Assembly: GCA_020633725.1 (NCBI GenBank) | Contig: JACKDC010000006.1 | Span: forward strand, 186,001-250,000 | Source: Candidatus Latescibacterota bacterium | GTDB lineage: Bacteria > Krumholzibacteriota > Krumholzibacteriia > JACNKJ01 | Direction: 5' to 3' | DNA length: 64,000 bases | In this document: piece after piece, positions 25,459 to 33,229 of the stretch | Numbering within the stretch: position 1 is the stretch's first letter | Layout of the letters: every line of letters starts with the position of its first letter | Translations under genes and position numbers: made by a program | Notes under the pieces: generated by a model | Database searches by the model: none | What the model saw: the letters and a program-made list of their open reading frames with translations, nothing else | What the model was told of the DNA's origin: nothing

Positions 25459-25561
25459 GGCCCTCCGGGGGGCTTGGGTTGGCCACTAGCTTGCGACGCG
25501 GGGCGGGCGGCGTCAAGACAGCACGGCGCTCGACCTTTCGGCCCCGGCGCGCTATAGCTTC

Positions 25562-25700
25562 CCTTGTGCCGCCGAAAATGTGTCTCGGGTCTCAGCGCCA
25601 AGATCTTGTGCTGTGAACAGGGTTGACACGCCGCATGGAGTGCCGGGGTGCCCGGCAGCTTGCCGCAGGGGACGTCAGACACATTTTCGGCGGCACAAGG
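25562..25700 (+). mobile_element. MITE-like element, 139 bp, copy 1
   Basis: It begins CCTTGTGCCGCCGAAAATGT and ends with the reverse complement; the terminal inverted repeats are 24 bp and perfect (25562-25585 / 25677-25700). The interior (CCAAGATCTTGTGCTGTGAA, then GTTGACACGCCGCATG) has no ORF. A second copy of the same length lies inverted at 27990. No clear target duplication is visible. It ends 21 bases before the antiporter ATG and so lies in its leader. Confidence 0.8.
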
Positions 25701-25721
25701 AACGCCCACCGCGGAGGACGC

Positions 25722-26996
25722 ATGTCGCTCTTCACCGTCAGCGCCATCCTGCTCACCCTGGCCGCGCTCTTCGGCACGCTCAACAGCCGCTGGCTCAAGC
25801 TGAACCCGGCCGTGGGGCTGCTGCTCATCAGCCTGACCAGCTCGCTGGGGGTGATGCTGATCCACTGGCTGTGGCCGGGCTTCGCGCTGGACGCGAGCAT
25901 CCGCGGCTTCCTGCGCGGCATCGACTTCAACGCCGCCCTCATGCACGGCATGCTGGGCTTCCTGCTCTTCGCCGGCGCCCTGCACGCCGATCTCGACTAC
26001 TTCCTCCAGCGCCGGCTGAGCATCGGGCTGCTGGCCACGGTGGGGCTGCTCATCTCGACGGCGCTGGTGGGGGTCATGGCCAAGCTGCTCTTCGGCGCGC
26101 TGGGGCTGGAGGCGTCGTGGCTGGCCTGCCTGGTCTTCGGGGCGCTGATCTCGCCGACGGACCCCATCGCCGTGATGGGCACCCTCAAGAGCCTGCACGC
26201 GCCGCCTGCGCTGGAGGCCAAGATCGCCGGCGAGAGCCTCTTCAACGACGGCGTGGCGGTCGTCGTGTTCACGGGGCTCGTCGCGCTGATCGAAAGCCAC
26301 GGCGGCGGCGCGAGCGGCGGCCACGGGCACGGCGGCGAGGCGCTGGGTCCGATGGGGCTGATCTGGCTCTTCCTGCGCGAGGCGGGCGGCGGCGCCCTGC
26401 TGGGCCTGGCCGCGGGTTACGTCACCTATCGGTTGATGCTGGCCATCGACGACTACAAGGTGGAGGTCATGCTCAGCCTCGCGCTGGTCATGGGCGGCTA
26501 CAGCCTGGCGGGGGCGCTGCACCTGTCGGGGCCCATCGCGGTGGTGACGGCGGGCATCTTCATCGGTAACCGCGGGCGCGCGCTGGCCATGAGCGAGACG
26601 GTGGCCGACTACCTGGAGAAGTTCTGGGAGCTGCTCGACGAGATCCTCAACGCCGTGCTCTTCCTGCTCATCGGCGTCGAGGTGCTGCTGCTCTCCTTCA
26701 GCGCGAGGAGCGCGCTGGCGGGGCTGGCCTGCATCGCGATCGTGCTGCTCGCGCGACTGGTGAGCGTGGCGCTGCCGATCGGGCTGCTGCGCTCGCGGCG
26801 GATCTTCAACCGCGGCGTGGTGCGCATCCTCACCTGGGCGGGCCTGCGCGGGGGGATCAGCGTCGCTCTGGCGCTGTCGCTGCCGCCGATCCCGGAGAAG
26901 AGCCTCATCCTCACCTGCACCTACGTCGTGGTGCTGTTCTCGATCCTGGTGCAGGGGATGACGGTCGGGCGCGTCCTGCGGCGCTACATTCAGTAG
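25722..26996 (+). CDS. CPA1-family sodium(potassium)/proton antiporter (NhaP-like)
   Basis: 424 residues, about 12 TM helices, starting at the ATG after CGGAGG. LISPTDPIAVMGTLKSL and GESLFNDGVAVVVFTG contain the conserved Asp residues (TDP and the ND pair) of the CPA1 ion-exchange core, and TWAGLRGGISVALALSLP is the late-helix signature. A His/Gly-rich loop (about residues 190-205: GGGASGGHGHGGE) is a local oddity. It exchanges cytoplasmic Na+ or K+ for protons across the inner membrane. It is transcribed away from a MITE-like element and converges with the dehydrogenase gene, overlapping it by 7 bases. Confidence 0.9.
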   Translation: MSLFTVSAILLTLAALFGTLNSRWLKLNPAVGLLLISLTSSLGVMLIHWLWPGFALDASIRGFLRGIDFNAALMHGMLGFLLFAGALHADLDYFLQRRLSIGLLATVGLLISTALVGVMAKLLFGALGLEASWLACLVFGALISPTDPIAVMGTLKSLHAPPALEAKIAGESLFNDGVAVVVFTGLVALIESHGGGASGGHGHGGEALGPMGLIWLFLREAGGGALLGLAAGYVTYRLMLAIDDYKVEVMLSLALVMGGYSLAGALHLSGPIAVVTAGIFIGNRGRALAMSETVADYLEKFWELLDEILNAVLFLLIGVEVLLLSFSARSALAGLACIAIVLLARLVSVALPIGLLRSRRIFNRGVVRILTWAGLRGGISVALALSLPPIPEKSLILTCTYVVVLFSILVQGMTVGRVLRRYIQ

Positions 26997-27967
26997 CCCT
27001 CGGCGAGATCCACCGGCCGCGGCGGCGCGCCGCGCGCGATGGCGTTCAGCAGCGCGGCCAGCGCGTCCATGCGGGCCTCCTCGCGGCCCTCGGCGTGGCT
27101 CGCGCGGTGCGGGCTCAGCACGACGTTCTCCACCCCGGCCCAGTCGCGGCGCCCCGGCGGGCAGGCGGCGCGCTCCTCCGGGACCGTGGGATACCGCCAC
27201 CAGGTGTCGAGCCCCGCCGCGCCGAGACGGCCGCCGGTGAGCGCGTCGTGCAGCGCGCCTTCGTCCACGCAGGCGCCGCGCCCCACGTTGACGAACACCG
27301 CCCCGGGCTTCATGGCGGCGAAGGCGGCCGCATTCAGCAGTCCTGCGGTGGCGGGCGTGTCCGGCAGGCAGCAGACGATCGCGTCGGCCTCGGCCAGCAG
27401 CGCGCGCAACGCCGCCGTGGTCCCCGTGCGCTCCAGCCCTGGCGCGGGCTGGCCGTGGCGGGTCACGGCGTCCACCCGCATGCCGAAGGCCCGGCCGATG
27501 GCCGCCACGCGGCCGCCCACGGCCCCGTGCCCCAGCACGAGCAGCCGCGCGCCGGCCAGGCGCGCCGAGAGCGGGCCGTCGTAGCGCGGGGTCCAGTCGC
27601 CGCGCGCGAGCCGCGCGTGGGCGGGCAGCAGGCGCTTCGCCGCGGCGAGCAGCAGCGCCCAGGCGTGCTCGGCGGTGACGTCCGCGTTGAAGTGGCTGTT
27701 GTAGAGCGTCACGGCGGGGAGCATGGCGACCTGGGTCCGGTCCTGGGCCGGCACGCCGGCGTACGGAACCACCTGGAAGCGCAGGTTCCGAGCGGCGCGC
27801 AGCCAGTCGAAGGACAGGCGCCCGGCGATGACGCCGTCGCAGAGCGGCGCCAGGGCGTCGAGGTTCACGCCGGGGCCCGGGACGCGCAGGTCGATGCCGG
27901 GATCCAGGGCTGCGCGAAGTCGATCGGCGAGCGAGGCGTCGAGCGGGTGGTAGTGGAGGACGATCAT
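26990..27967 (-). CDS. D-isomer-specific 2-hydroxyacid dehydrogenase family protein
   Basis: 325 residues. The NAD-binding Rossmann motif is LLVLGHGAVGGRVAAIGRAFG. ADAIVCCLPDTPATAGLLN, VNVGRGACVDEGAL (substrate Arg), LDTWW and VVLSPHRASH (catalytic His region) follow the family order. It reduces or oxidises a 2-keto/2-hydroxy acid; the substrate is not evident. GHGAVG replaces the usual GxGxxG with His in the second position. The start at 27967 lies 22 bases from a MITE-like element, and the 3' end overlaps the convergent antiporter gene. Confidence 0.85.
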   Translation of the reverse strand: MIVLHYHPLDASLADRLRAALDPGIDLRVPGPGVNLDALAPLCDGVIAGRLSFDWLRAARNLRFQVVPYAGVPAQDRTQVAMLPAVTLYNSHFNADVTAEHAWALLLAAAKRLLPAHARLARGDWTPRYDGPLSARLAGARLLVLGHGAVGGRVAAIGRAFGMRVDAVTRHGQPAPGLERTGTTAALRALLAEADAIVCCLPDTPATAGLLNAAAFAAMKPGAVFVNVGRGACVDEGALHDALTGGRLGAAGLDTWWRYPTVPEERAACPPGRRDWAGVENVVLSPHRASHAEGREEARMDALAALLNAIARGAPPRPVDLAEGY

Positions 27968-27989
27968 GCCCCCATTCTACTCCCAACCT

Positions 27990-28128
27990 CCTTGTGCCGT
28001 CGAAATTGTATCTGCCCCTCTCCAGACGGCGCCTGGCCGCCCACCCCCCAGCATGCGGGGTGTCGACAATGTTCACAGCCCCAGGTCTTGGGCCGGTGGC
28101 GCGCAGCCACATTCTCGGCGGCACAAGG
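27990..28128 (-). mobile_element. MITE-like element, 139 bp, copy 2 (inverted)
   Basis: The same length as copy 1, and in reverse complement it aligns along its whole length. It begins CCTTGTGCCGTCGAAATTGT on the plus strand and ends in TCTCGGCGGCACAAGG. Interior landmarks in reverse complement are CCCAAGACCTGGGGCTGTGA and GTCGACACCCCGCATG. The terminal repeats are imperfect here, suggesting an older or decaying copy. With copy 1 it brackets 25701-27989. Confidence 0.78.
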
Positions 28129-28207
28129 AAAGGGCTTCAGCGGGGCCGGCCGCAGGCCGATGCCCGGGGTAGCCTCTGATCTCTGGGAATTCCCCTTCCC
28201 GGACCTC

Positions 28208-28244
28208 GCCGGCCGCTCCACCCCGGGGCGGCCGGCTCTTGTTT
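28208..28244 (+). terminator. Terminator-like hairpin with no obvious plus-strand gene before it
   Basis: GCCGGCCGC (28208-28216), an 11-base loop, GCGGCCGGC (28228-28236), then TCTTGTTT. The preceding plus-strand sequence is the MITE-like element and 79 bases of unassigned DNA, so the hairpin may end a small RNA or be a relic. Confidence 0.5.
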
Positions 28245-28320
28245 CCGGCGACGGGCGCTCAAGATCCCCGCGGGGGCCGCCGATACCCTTCAAGCACCCG
28301 CGGCGTGGAGTCGAGGATCG

Positions 28321-28722
28321 ATGTACATCATGAAGCGCATGGACTGGGGCATCCACACCCGTTTCACGGGCAGGGTGAGCAACGACGACATGCAGGACTG
28401 GCTCGAGGAGGCCACCCGCCTCACGGCGGGCTGGAAGGGCAAGTTCGCCATGCTGCTCGACTTCCGCGCCTGCGACTACCTCGGCGACAAGGCCAAGCAG
28501 AGCCTCGACCTGGGCCGGCGCATCTTCTTCCGGCGCGGCATGCGCCGCTCGGTGATCGTCTTCCGCGAGGCGAAGATGGCCCGCGGCTTCCGCCACGCCG
28601 CCATCCAGATGGGCTACGACGACTTCGAGCGCTACATCTGCCCGGCCATGGGCCGCGTCGACGACCTGGCCATGGACTGGTTGCTCTACGCCAAGGATCC
28701 CGGCGCGCCCGTCGCCGACTAG
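28321..28722 (+). CDS. Small cytosolic STAS/SpoIIAA-like protein
   Basis: 133 residues, no signal peptide. The pattern of a short strand (GIHTRFTGRVSNDDMQDWLEE), a central LLDFRACDYLGDKA segment and a following helix, then RRSVIVFREAKMARGF resembles STAS-like folds (SpoIIAA-like) that bind lipids or partner proteins. The match is by pattern only. GAGG precedes the ATG. It is followed by a hairpin (28752-28775) that may terminate it. Confidence 0.55.
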   Translation: MYIMKRMDWGIHTRFTGRVSNDDMQDWLEEATRLTAGWKGKFAMLLDFRACDYLGDKAKQSLDLGRRIFFRRGMRRSVIVFREAKMARGFRHAAIQMGYDDFERYICPAMGRVDDLAMDWLLYAKDPGAPVAD

Positions 28723-28751
28723 GCCTTCCCGACACCGCGATCCGCAAACGC

Positions 28752-28775
28752 CCGCCCCGACTGGCCTCGGGGCGG
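28752..28775 (+). terminator. Hairpin after the STAS-like gene
   Basis: CCGCCCCGA, loop CTGGCC, TCGGGGCGG. The 9-bp stem lacks a T tract, so this is a weak terminator candidate. Confidence 0.4.
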
Positions 28776-28785
28776 CGCGATGCGC

Positions 28786-28791
28786 TATAAT
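28786..28791 (+). promoter_or_regulatory. Consensus -10 box TATAAT
   Basis: A perfect -10 hexamer 57 bases before the ATG at 28848. No good -35 box is visible at 16-18 bases, where the terminator hairpin sits. Confidence 0.4.
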
Positions 28792-28847
28792 GGACTCTTC
28801 CAGCACCTCGTTTTGCACCACGCGACACGACACCGAAGGAAGAGGCC

Positions 28848-29201
28848 ATGCGGAAGACCATCCTGCTCGCGCTCGCCGCGCTGGCGATCGCCGGGGCCCT
28901 GCCCCAGCGCGCCACGGCCGGCGAGGAGATCCTGTACCAGCCCCGCCCCCTCCCCGTCTGGGGCAAGCAGAGCCGCGCGGACCTGCGGCACTCCCTCTAT
29001 GCCAAGCGGCTGCCGGGCGACAAGCTCGTCGTCTTCGAGGAGCACGGCTTCACGCCCTTCCGCCTGCGCGAAGACCGCGGCGTGGCCGGCGTGACCGAGC
29101 GCTGGCGCTACCCTGCGCTGGGCCTGGAGTTCCGCTTCGACGAGAACGGCCGGCTGATCGAGCGGCGGCGCGTCCCCAAGGGCGACCGCAGCTTCGACTA
29201 G
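28848..29201 (+). CDS. Small secreted protein, paralogue of the gene at 920
   Basis: 117 residues with a signal peptide (residues 1-24, ending ATAG). The mature part shares with the 920-1285 protein the ordered motifs GDKLVVFEEHGFTPFR, TERWRYPALGLEFRF and a closing L-I. Here the N-terminal mature segment is longer (QPRPLPVWGKQSRADLRHSL). The family is unnamed as far as I can tell. Its TAG stop interlocks with the stop of the convergent gene at 29198 (shared CTAG). AAGGAAGAGG precedes the ATG. Confidence 0.68.
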   Translation: MRKTILLALAALAIAGALPQRATAGEEILYQPRPLPVWGKQSRADLRHSLYAKRLPGDKLVVFEEHGFTPFRLREDRGVAGVTERWRYPALGLEFRFDENGRLIERRRVPKGDRSFD

Positions 29202-29767
29202 TAGAGGCTCTTGACGGCGCTCCAGCTCTGCGTTTCCGCGGACACGATGTCCGGGCAGAAGTTGCAGTTCAGCCAGTTCACCGGATTGAAAACGAAGGCG
29301 TCGCCGAGAGCGTCGATCTCGTTGAACTCCGAGTCCACCACGAGCAGCCTCCCGCTGCCCAGGGACTCGCTGTACTCCATGCAGTAGTCGTCGCCGAGCG
29401 CGTCCGCCGCCGCGACGAAGAACTCGACCCTCCCCAGGTAGCAGCGGGGGCCCGCCAGCGCCGGTGAGAACGCGAGAGCGATTCCATGGCCCGGCGTGCC
29501 GATCACGAGGGGGGTCTCCCAGTGCTGCGTGATGACCACGTCGCCGGGGACGTCCGGGAAACCCGCGATGCGGAACTCGACCGCCGTGATGGCATCGACG
29601 AAGTAGTTGAGATCGACGATGAAGTAGACGGTGGTCGACTGATACGGCGGCGCGTCGGCGGTGCAGTTTTCGTAGTCGATCACGGTGGTCATGGTGAACC
29701 AGGGCTGCGCGGCGGCGCCCGTCGCGAGCGAGCACAGGAGCGCGGCTGCTGCTAGCACGGCTTTCAT
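29198..29767 (-). CDS. Secreted protein of unknown function
   Basis: 189 residues from the ATG at 29767 (GGAGGACGCC upstream). The signal peptide is residues 1-20 (TGAAAQ). The mature protein is a single beta-rich domain with paired cysteines (YENCTADAP, NCNFCPD). It lacks the dockerin-like or FlgD-like tails of its neighbours. It is reminiscent in size and Cys placement of the 251-841 protein without its calcium loops. No function can be assigned. Confidence 0.62.
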   Translation of the reverse strand: MKAVLAAAALLCSLATGAAAQPWFTMTTVIDYENCTADAPPYQSTTVYFIVDLNYFVDAITAVEFRIAGFPDVPGDVVITQHWETPLVIGTPGHGIALAFSPALAGPRCYLGRVEFFVAAADALGDDYCMEYSESLGSGRLLVVDSEFNEIDALGDAFVFNPVNWLNCNFCPDIVSAETQSWSAVKSLY

Positions 29768-29889
29768 GGCGTCCTCCAAGGGCAGGGCCGGACCTCGGTG
29801 AGGGGTCACAGTGGAATCATAGCATTCAAGACCCGCGGCGCCCAAATACCGCTACCCCCTGTGACCCCCGAATCTGCTACCTTCCAGCC

Positions 29890-30195
29890 ATGCACTACCT
29901 CCTGCTCTACGAACTCGCGGACGACTACCTCGAGCGCCGGGCCGCCCTGCGCGACGCCCACCTGCGCCTGGCCTGGGCGGCCGTCGACCGCGGCGAGCTG
30001 CTGCTGGGCGGGGCGCTCACCGAGCCGGCCGACCGGGCCGTCCTCTTCTTCCGGGGCGACGGCCCCGAGGTGGCGGAGAGCTTCGCGACTGTGGATCCCT
30101 ACGTGACCGAGGGGCTGGTGAAGTCCTGGTCCGTGCGGCGCTGGATGACGGTGGTGGGACCCGACGCGGCCACGCCGGTGCGGCCCGAGGGCTAG
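29890..30195 (+). CDS. YciI-family protein
   Basis: 101 residues, the normal size of the family. MHYLLLYELADDYLERRAAL, HLRLAWAAVDRGELLLGGAL and ATVDPYVTEGLVKSW match the YCII fold, with the conserved His and Asp (DPY) that form its putative active site. The ferredoxin-like dimer family is widespread; its function is mostly unknown (some act as lactone isomerases or dehalogenases). Its 3' end overlaps the convergent transporter gene by 4 bases. Confidence 0.88.
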   Translation: MHYLLLYELADDYLERRAALRDAHLRLAWAAVDRGELLLGGALTEPADRAVLFFRGDGPEVAESFATVDPYVTEGLVKSWSVRRWMTVVGPDAATPVRPEG

Positions 30196-31517
30196 CCCTT
30201 CGCGGCGGTGAGCCGCTGGAACTCGCGCCCGATGCGCAGTGCGATCACGAGCCACACGAGCACCAGCCCCAGGTTCACCAGCGCGAACTGCCGCGCGGCG
30301 AAGCCGAGCCAGGTCGTCCCCGCGAAGACGAGCGCGGCGCTCAGCACGTCGCCCGCGCGCATGAAGAGCGTGTCGATGGCCTGCTTGGCCTTGTACTTCT
30401 CCTCGCGCGTCGTGGGCAGGAAGAGCACGCCCTTGAGCGTGTTCATCAGCGAGTAGTCCGTGGCGTTCTCGGCCGTCTTGCTCCAGCGGATGATCCCCAG
30501 CACCGGCACGAAGGCCGCCAGCGCGTAGCCCGCGAAGGCGATCACCGGCAGGATCAGCAGCGCCGCGCGCACGCCGATGTACTTGAGGATGCGGCTCACC
30601 AGGAAGAGCTGCACCACGAGGCTGGCCGCATTGACGACACCGTAGAAGTCCCCGTAGAAGCGGCCGATGCTGTCGTTCACGAAGCCCGCCGGCGCGCCGG
30701 GGGTAGCCGCGGCCGCCGCCCGCGCCGCCTCGCTCACCACCTTGCCGAGGATGTACTCGCCCGTGCTGTTCACCCAGTTCAGCAGCAGGATGAGCAGCGC
30801 GATCAAGAGCAGGTAGCGGCGGCCGAAGACGAGCCGGTAGGGGTTCTCGTCGCCCATGGGCTCCTCGGCCTGCTTCGCCACCGCCGGCCGCCGGTCCGAC
30901 GCGCGCGCGTCGACCCAGTTGGTGAAGACGAGACTGACGAGCAGCACGGCGCCCGCCACCAGCAGCGAGCCCATCAGGCCCAGCGGCGCGATCAGGCCCT
31001 TCACGCTCGTCGCGCCGAAGACCGCGCCGGCCGACGCGCCGAAGCCCAGGATCGCGAACAGGCGCTTGCCCTGCTCGGGCGTGTAGAGATCGTTGGCGAA
31101 GCTCCAGAACTGCGCCACCAGCGACACGCTGAAGATCCCTATCCACAGGAAGAAGGGTACGCCCAGGGGCAGGGTGGTGGAGGTGCCGAGCAGCCAGAAG
31201 GCCACCAGGCAGGCGGCGAAGAAGAGCGTCACGCCGTTGAGCAGGCGTCGCCGGGGCAGGCGCGAGGCGAGTCGCGCGTAGGCCGGCACGAAGAGCAGCA
31301 GGAGCAGCGTCTGCCCGGCCGACATGTAGCTCTTCAGTTCGGCGCCGCCGGGCGCGGCGAGGATCAGCGCCTCGCGTACCGGCTTCATGATGTAGTAGCT
31401 CGTCAGCAGCAGGAAGACGTTCACCGCGAGCAGCAGCGCCGACAGGCCCTCGCCCGCCCGCACCTCGGCGAAGAGGCCGAGGAAGCGGTCGAGCGCGCTG
31501 CGACGTTCCGCGCCCAT
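30192..31517 (-). CDS. Npt1/Npt2-type nucleotide transporter, MFS-like
   Basis: 441 residues with about 12 TM helices. LTSYYIMKPVREALIL near TM1, FFLWIGIFSVSLVAQFWSFANDLYTPEQ-GKRLFAILGFGASAG in the middle, and ATDYSLMNTLKGVLFLPTTREEKYKAKQAIDTLFMRAGD late are the ordered signatures of the ADP/ATP-carrier-like (NTT/Npt) branch. Such proteins exchange NTP/NDP in intracellular bacteria; the many free-living relatives are uncharacterised. Its ATG overlaps the stop codon of the kinase-like gene (TGATG), so it is translated with it. That link suggests it may move nucleotide for that protein. Confidence 0.85.
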   Translation of the reverse strand: MGAERRSALDRFLGLFAEVRAGEGLSALLLAVNVFLLLTSYYIMKPVREALILAAPGGAELKSYMSAGQTLLLLLFVPAYARLASRLPRRRLLNGVTLFFAACLVAFWLLGTSTTLPLGVPFFLWIGIFSVSLVAQFWSFANDLYTPEQGKRLFAILGFGASAGAVFGATSVKGLIAPLGLMGSLLVAGAVLLVSLVFTNWVDARASDRRPAVAKQAEEPMGDENPYRLVFGRRYLLLIALLILLLNWVNSTGEYILGKVVSEAARAAAAATPGAPAGFVNDSIGRFYGDFYGVVNAASLVVQLFLVSRILKYIGVRAALLILPVIAFAGYALAAFVPVLGIIRWSKTAENATDYSLMNTLKGVLFLPTTREEKYKAKQAIDTLFMRAGDVLSAALVFAGTTWLGFAARQFALVNLGLVLVWLVIALRIGREFQRLTAAKG

Positions 31518-33229
31518 CAGCGGTCCACCGCCACCACGCGCCCGCTGGCCCGCGCGAGGTAGCAGGTCACCGTGCGGCTCCAGCCGTCGCCGCGATCCAC
31601 CTGACACTGCACTTCTACATACGTGGGTGCGGAGGTCGGTGGCACCGCCTTGCCCCGCGCGAAGCCCGGCAGCGCGGACAGCGCGACGTTCGTGGCCGCC
31701 AGGTCCATCCACTCGCCCTGCTCGACCACGCGGCGATCGGCGCGCACGGTGGCGAGCCGCGCGCGGTAGCGCGTGCCGGCGGCGGGGTAGATGCCGCGTT
31801 CCACGCCGAGGTCGCGCCAGAGCACCACGCCTTCCACCTGCGAGAAGAAGTCCAGGGGCGGGGTCTCGTCGAAGGCGACCTTCGCGATGATGTCGCGCCG
31901 CTCGCCGAGCACGCGCGCCACGACGTCGGCGGCCGCGGGGTCCACGTAGCGGCCGGCGGTCACCGCCGCGCGCAGCTGCTCGTCGGTGAAGGCGCTGATG
32001 ATCTTGGCGGCCCAGTAGGCGTCACGGGGCGTGCAGTCGGCGAAGGCGCTGTTGGGGCGCAGGGGATCGAAGGCCCAGGGGTCGAAGTCCTGCGCCGTCC
32101 AGTAGCCGAGGCCCGGCGCCGCGGCCGGCCGCTCGAGACGGCGCCAGGCGTCCTCGTGGAGTCCGAGCGCCGCCGTGCGCTTCGCGATGGCGGGGAAGTC
32201 CACGGTCAGCTCGCGGCCGAAGGTGGGCTCGGGGCCGCCCGCGCCGAGGCCGAGCGTGCTGGCGAAATCGATGAGGTAGTGCTTCACGAAGCCTCGGTCG
32301 GCGCCGTCGGCCAGCGGCTCCCAGGTGTCCATGCTGTTCTGCTGCTTCGTGTCGAAGTGGTTCAGCCACGCGGCGAAGAAGCGCAGGCCGCGCAGCTCGC
32401 GCCGCTCCTGGTGAGGGATGCGGTCGTTGGGGTCGTCGGCGCGCAGCCCGCGGTAGTCGAAGCAGCCGATCGGACGCCCCGCGACCCAGCGGCTCGCGAT
32501 CGCGAGGATGCGCCCGTCCTCGAGCCGCTCCACGGGGGCGAGGATCGCGTCGAGATCCGCGCGCGTCATGGCGCGGCGCGTGCCGTCGGGCAGCTTGAGC
32601 GTGACGCCCTCGTCGAGCACGAGCTGCTCGGGCGTGAAGGTGACGACGTTGTCGTCCGGCACGTTGTAGCCCGCCGCGTGGAAGAGCCGCGCGCAGATGG
32701 CCCCCGCCGCGCTGGTCATGCCCAGGTAGCCGGGCGGGTCGAACTTCACGAGGAAGGTCGTGCCGTTCACGTCGCGCACCGTGAAGCCCGGCGTGACGCC
32801 CTGCGCCTTGGCGGCCACCACGAGCCAGGGGCCGTCCGGGTCGGGACCGCGGCCGGGGCCCGGCCCCAGCGCAACCTCGGCCGGGCTCATCGGGAAGAGC
32901 CCGATGCGGTTGGTGAACCAGCTGGAGTTCAGCGCCTCGTCCAGGCTGTTGATGTCCCGCGCCGGCGCCACGGGGTCCCCCTTCAGATCGCGCAGGCGGC
33001 GCAGCGGATTGAAGAAGCGCTCCACCGGCAGGAAGAAGCCGTCGCGGGCCATGTCCACCAGGTCGTGAGGTTCGCGGGTCTCGGGCCTGGCGATGGGCGC
33101 GCCCGGATCTTCCCACCACGCGACGGGCGCGTCGGCCAGGGGCGCGGGCTTGCGCGCGGCCGCCGGCGCGGCGAGGGCCAGCAGCGCGAGGAGCAGCAGG
33201 CTAGTGGCGCACCGACGCCTCTTCGCCAT
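31517..33229 (-). CDS. Exported protein with atypical protein-kinase-like motifs
   Basis: 570 residues. The signal peptide is residues 1-25 (APAAA). No standard family is recognised, but three spaced motifs look like a kinase core: FLVKFDPPG with K162; WLNHFDTKQQNSMD with D293 and N298, like the catalytic loop of HipA/Fam20-type kinases; and HYLIDFASTLG with D321 in the place of the DFG Asp. VPDDNVV after the Lys segment resembles a related-family turn. If correct, it is an atypical kinase working outside the cytoplasm. Loss of function or a different ligand cannot be excluded. It overlaps the barrel gene by 29 bases and the transporter gene by 1. Confidence 0.6.
   Translation of the reverse strand: MAKRRRCATSLLLLALLALAAPAAARKPAPLADAPVAWWEDPGAPIARPETREPHDLVDMARDGFFLPVERFFNPLRRLRDLKGDPVAPARDINSLDEALNSSWFTNRIGLFPMSPAEVALGPGPGRGPDPDGPWLVVAAKAQGVTPGFTVRDVNGTTFLVKFDPPGYLGMTSAAGAICARLFHAAGYNVPDDNVVTFTPEQLVLDEGVTLKLPDGTRRAMTRADLDAILAPVERLEDGRILAIASRWVAGRPIGCFDYRGLRADDPNDRIPHQERRELRGLRFFAAWLNHFDTKQQNSMDTWEPLADGADRGFVKHYLIDFASTLGLGAGGPEPTFGRELTVDFPAIAKRTAALGLHEDAWRRLERPAAAPGLGYWTAQDFDPWAFDPLRPNSAFADCTPRDAYWAAKIISAFTDEQLRAAVTAGRYVDPAAADVVARVLGERRDIIAKVAFDETPPLDFFSQVEGVVLWRDLGVERGIYPAAGTRYRARLATVRADRRVVEQGEWMDLAATNVALSALPGFARGKAVPPTSAPTYVEVQCQVDRGDGWSRTVTCYLARASGRVVAVDR

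Noticed and set aside
20311..25557. A 1748-codon open frame on the plus strand
   Set aside because: It runs antisense to the chemoreceptor and the PEP-synthase-like gene and reads as His/Arg/Val/Ala-rich low-complexity sequence. Such frames come from the GC-rich third positions of the real genes.
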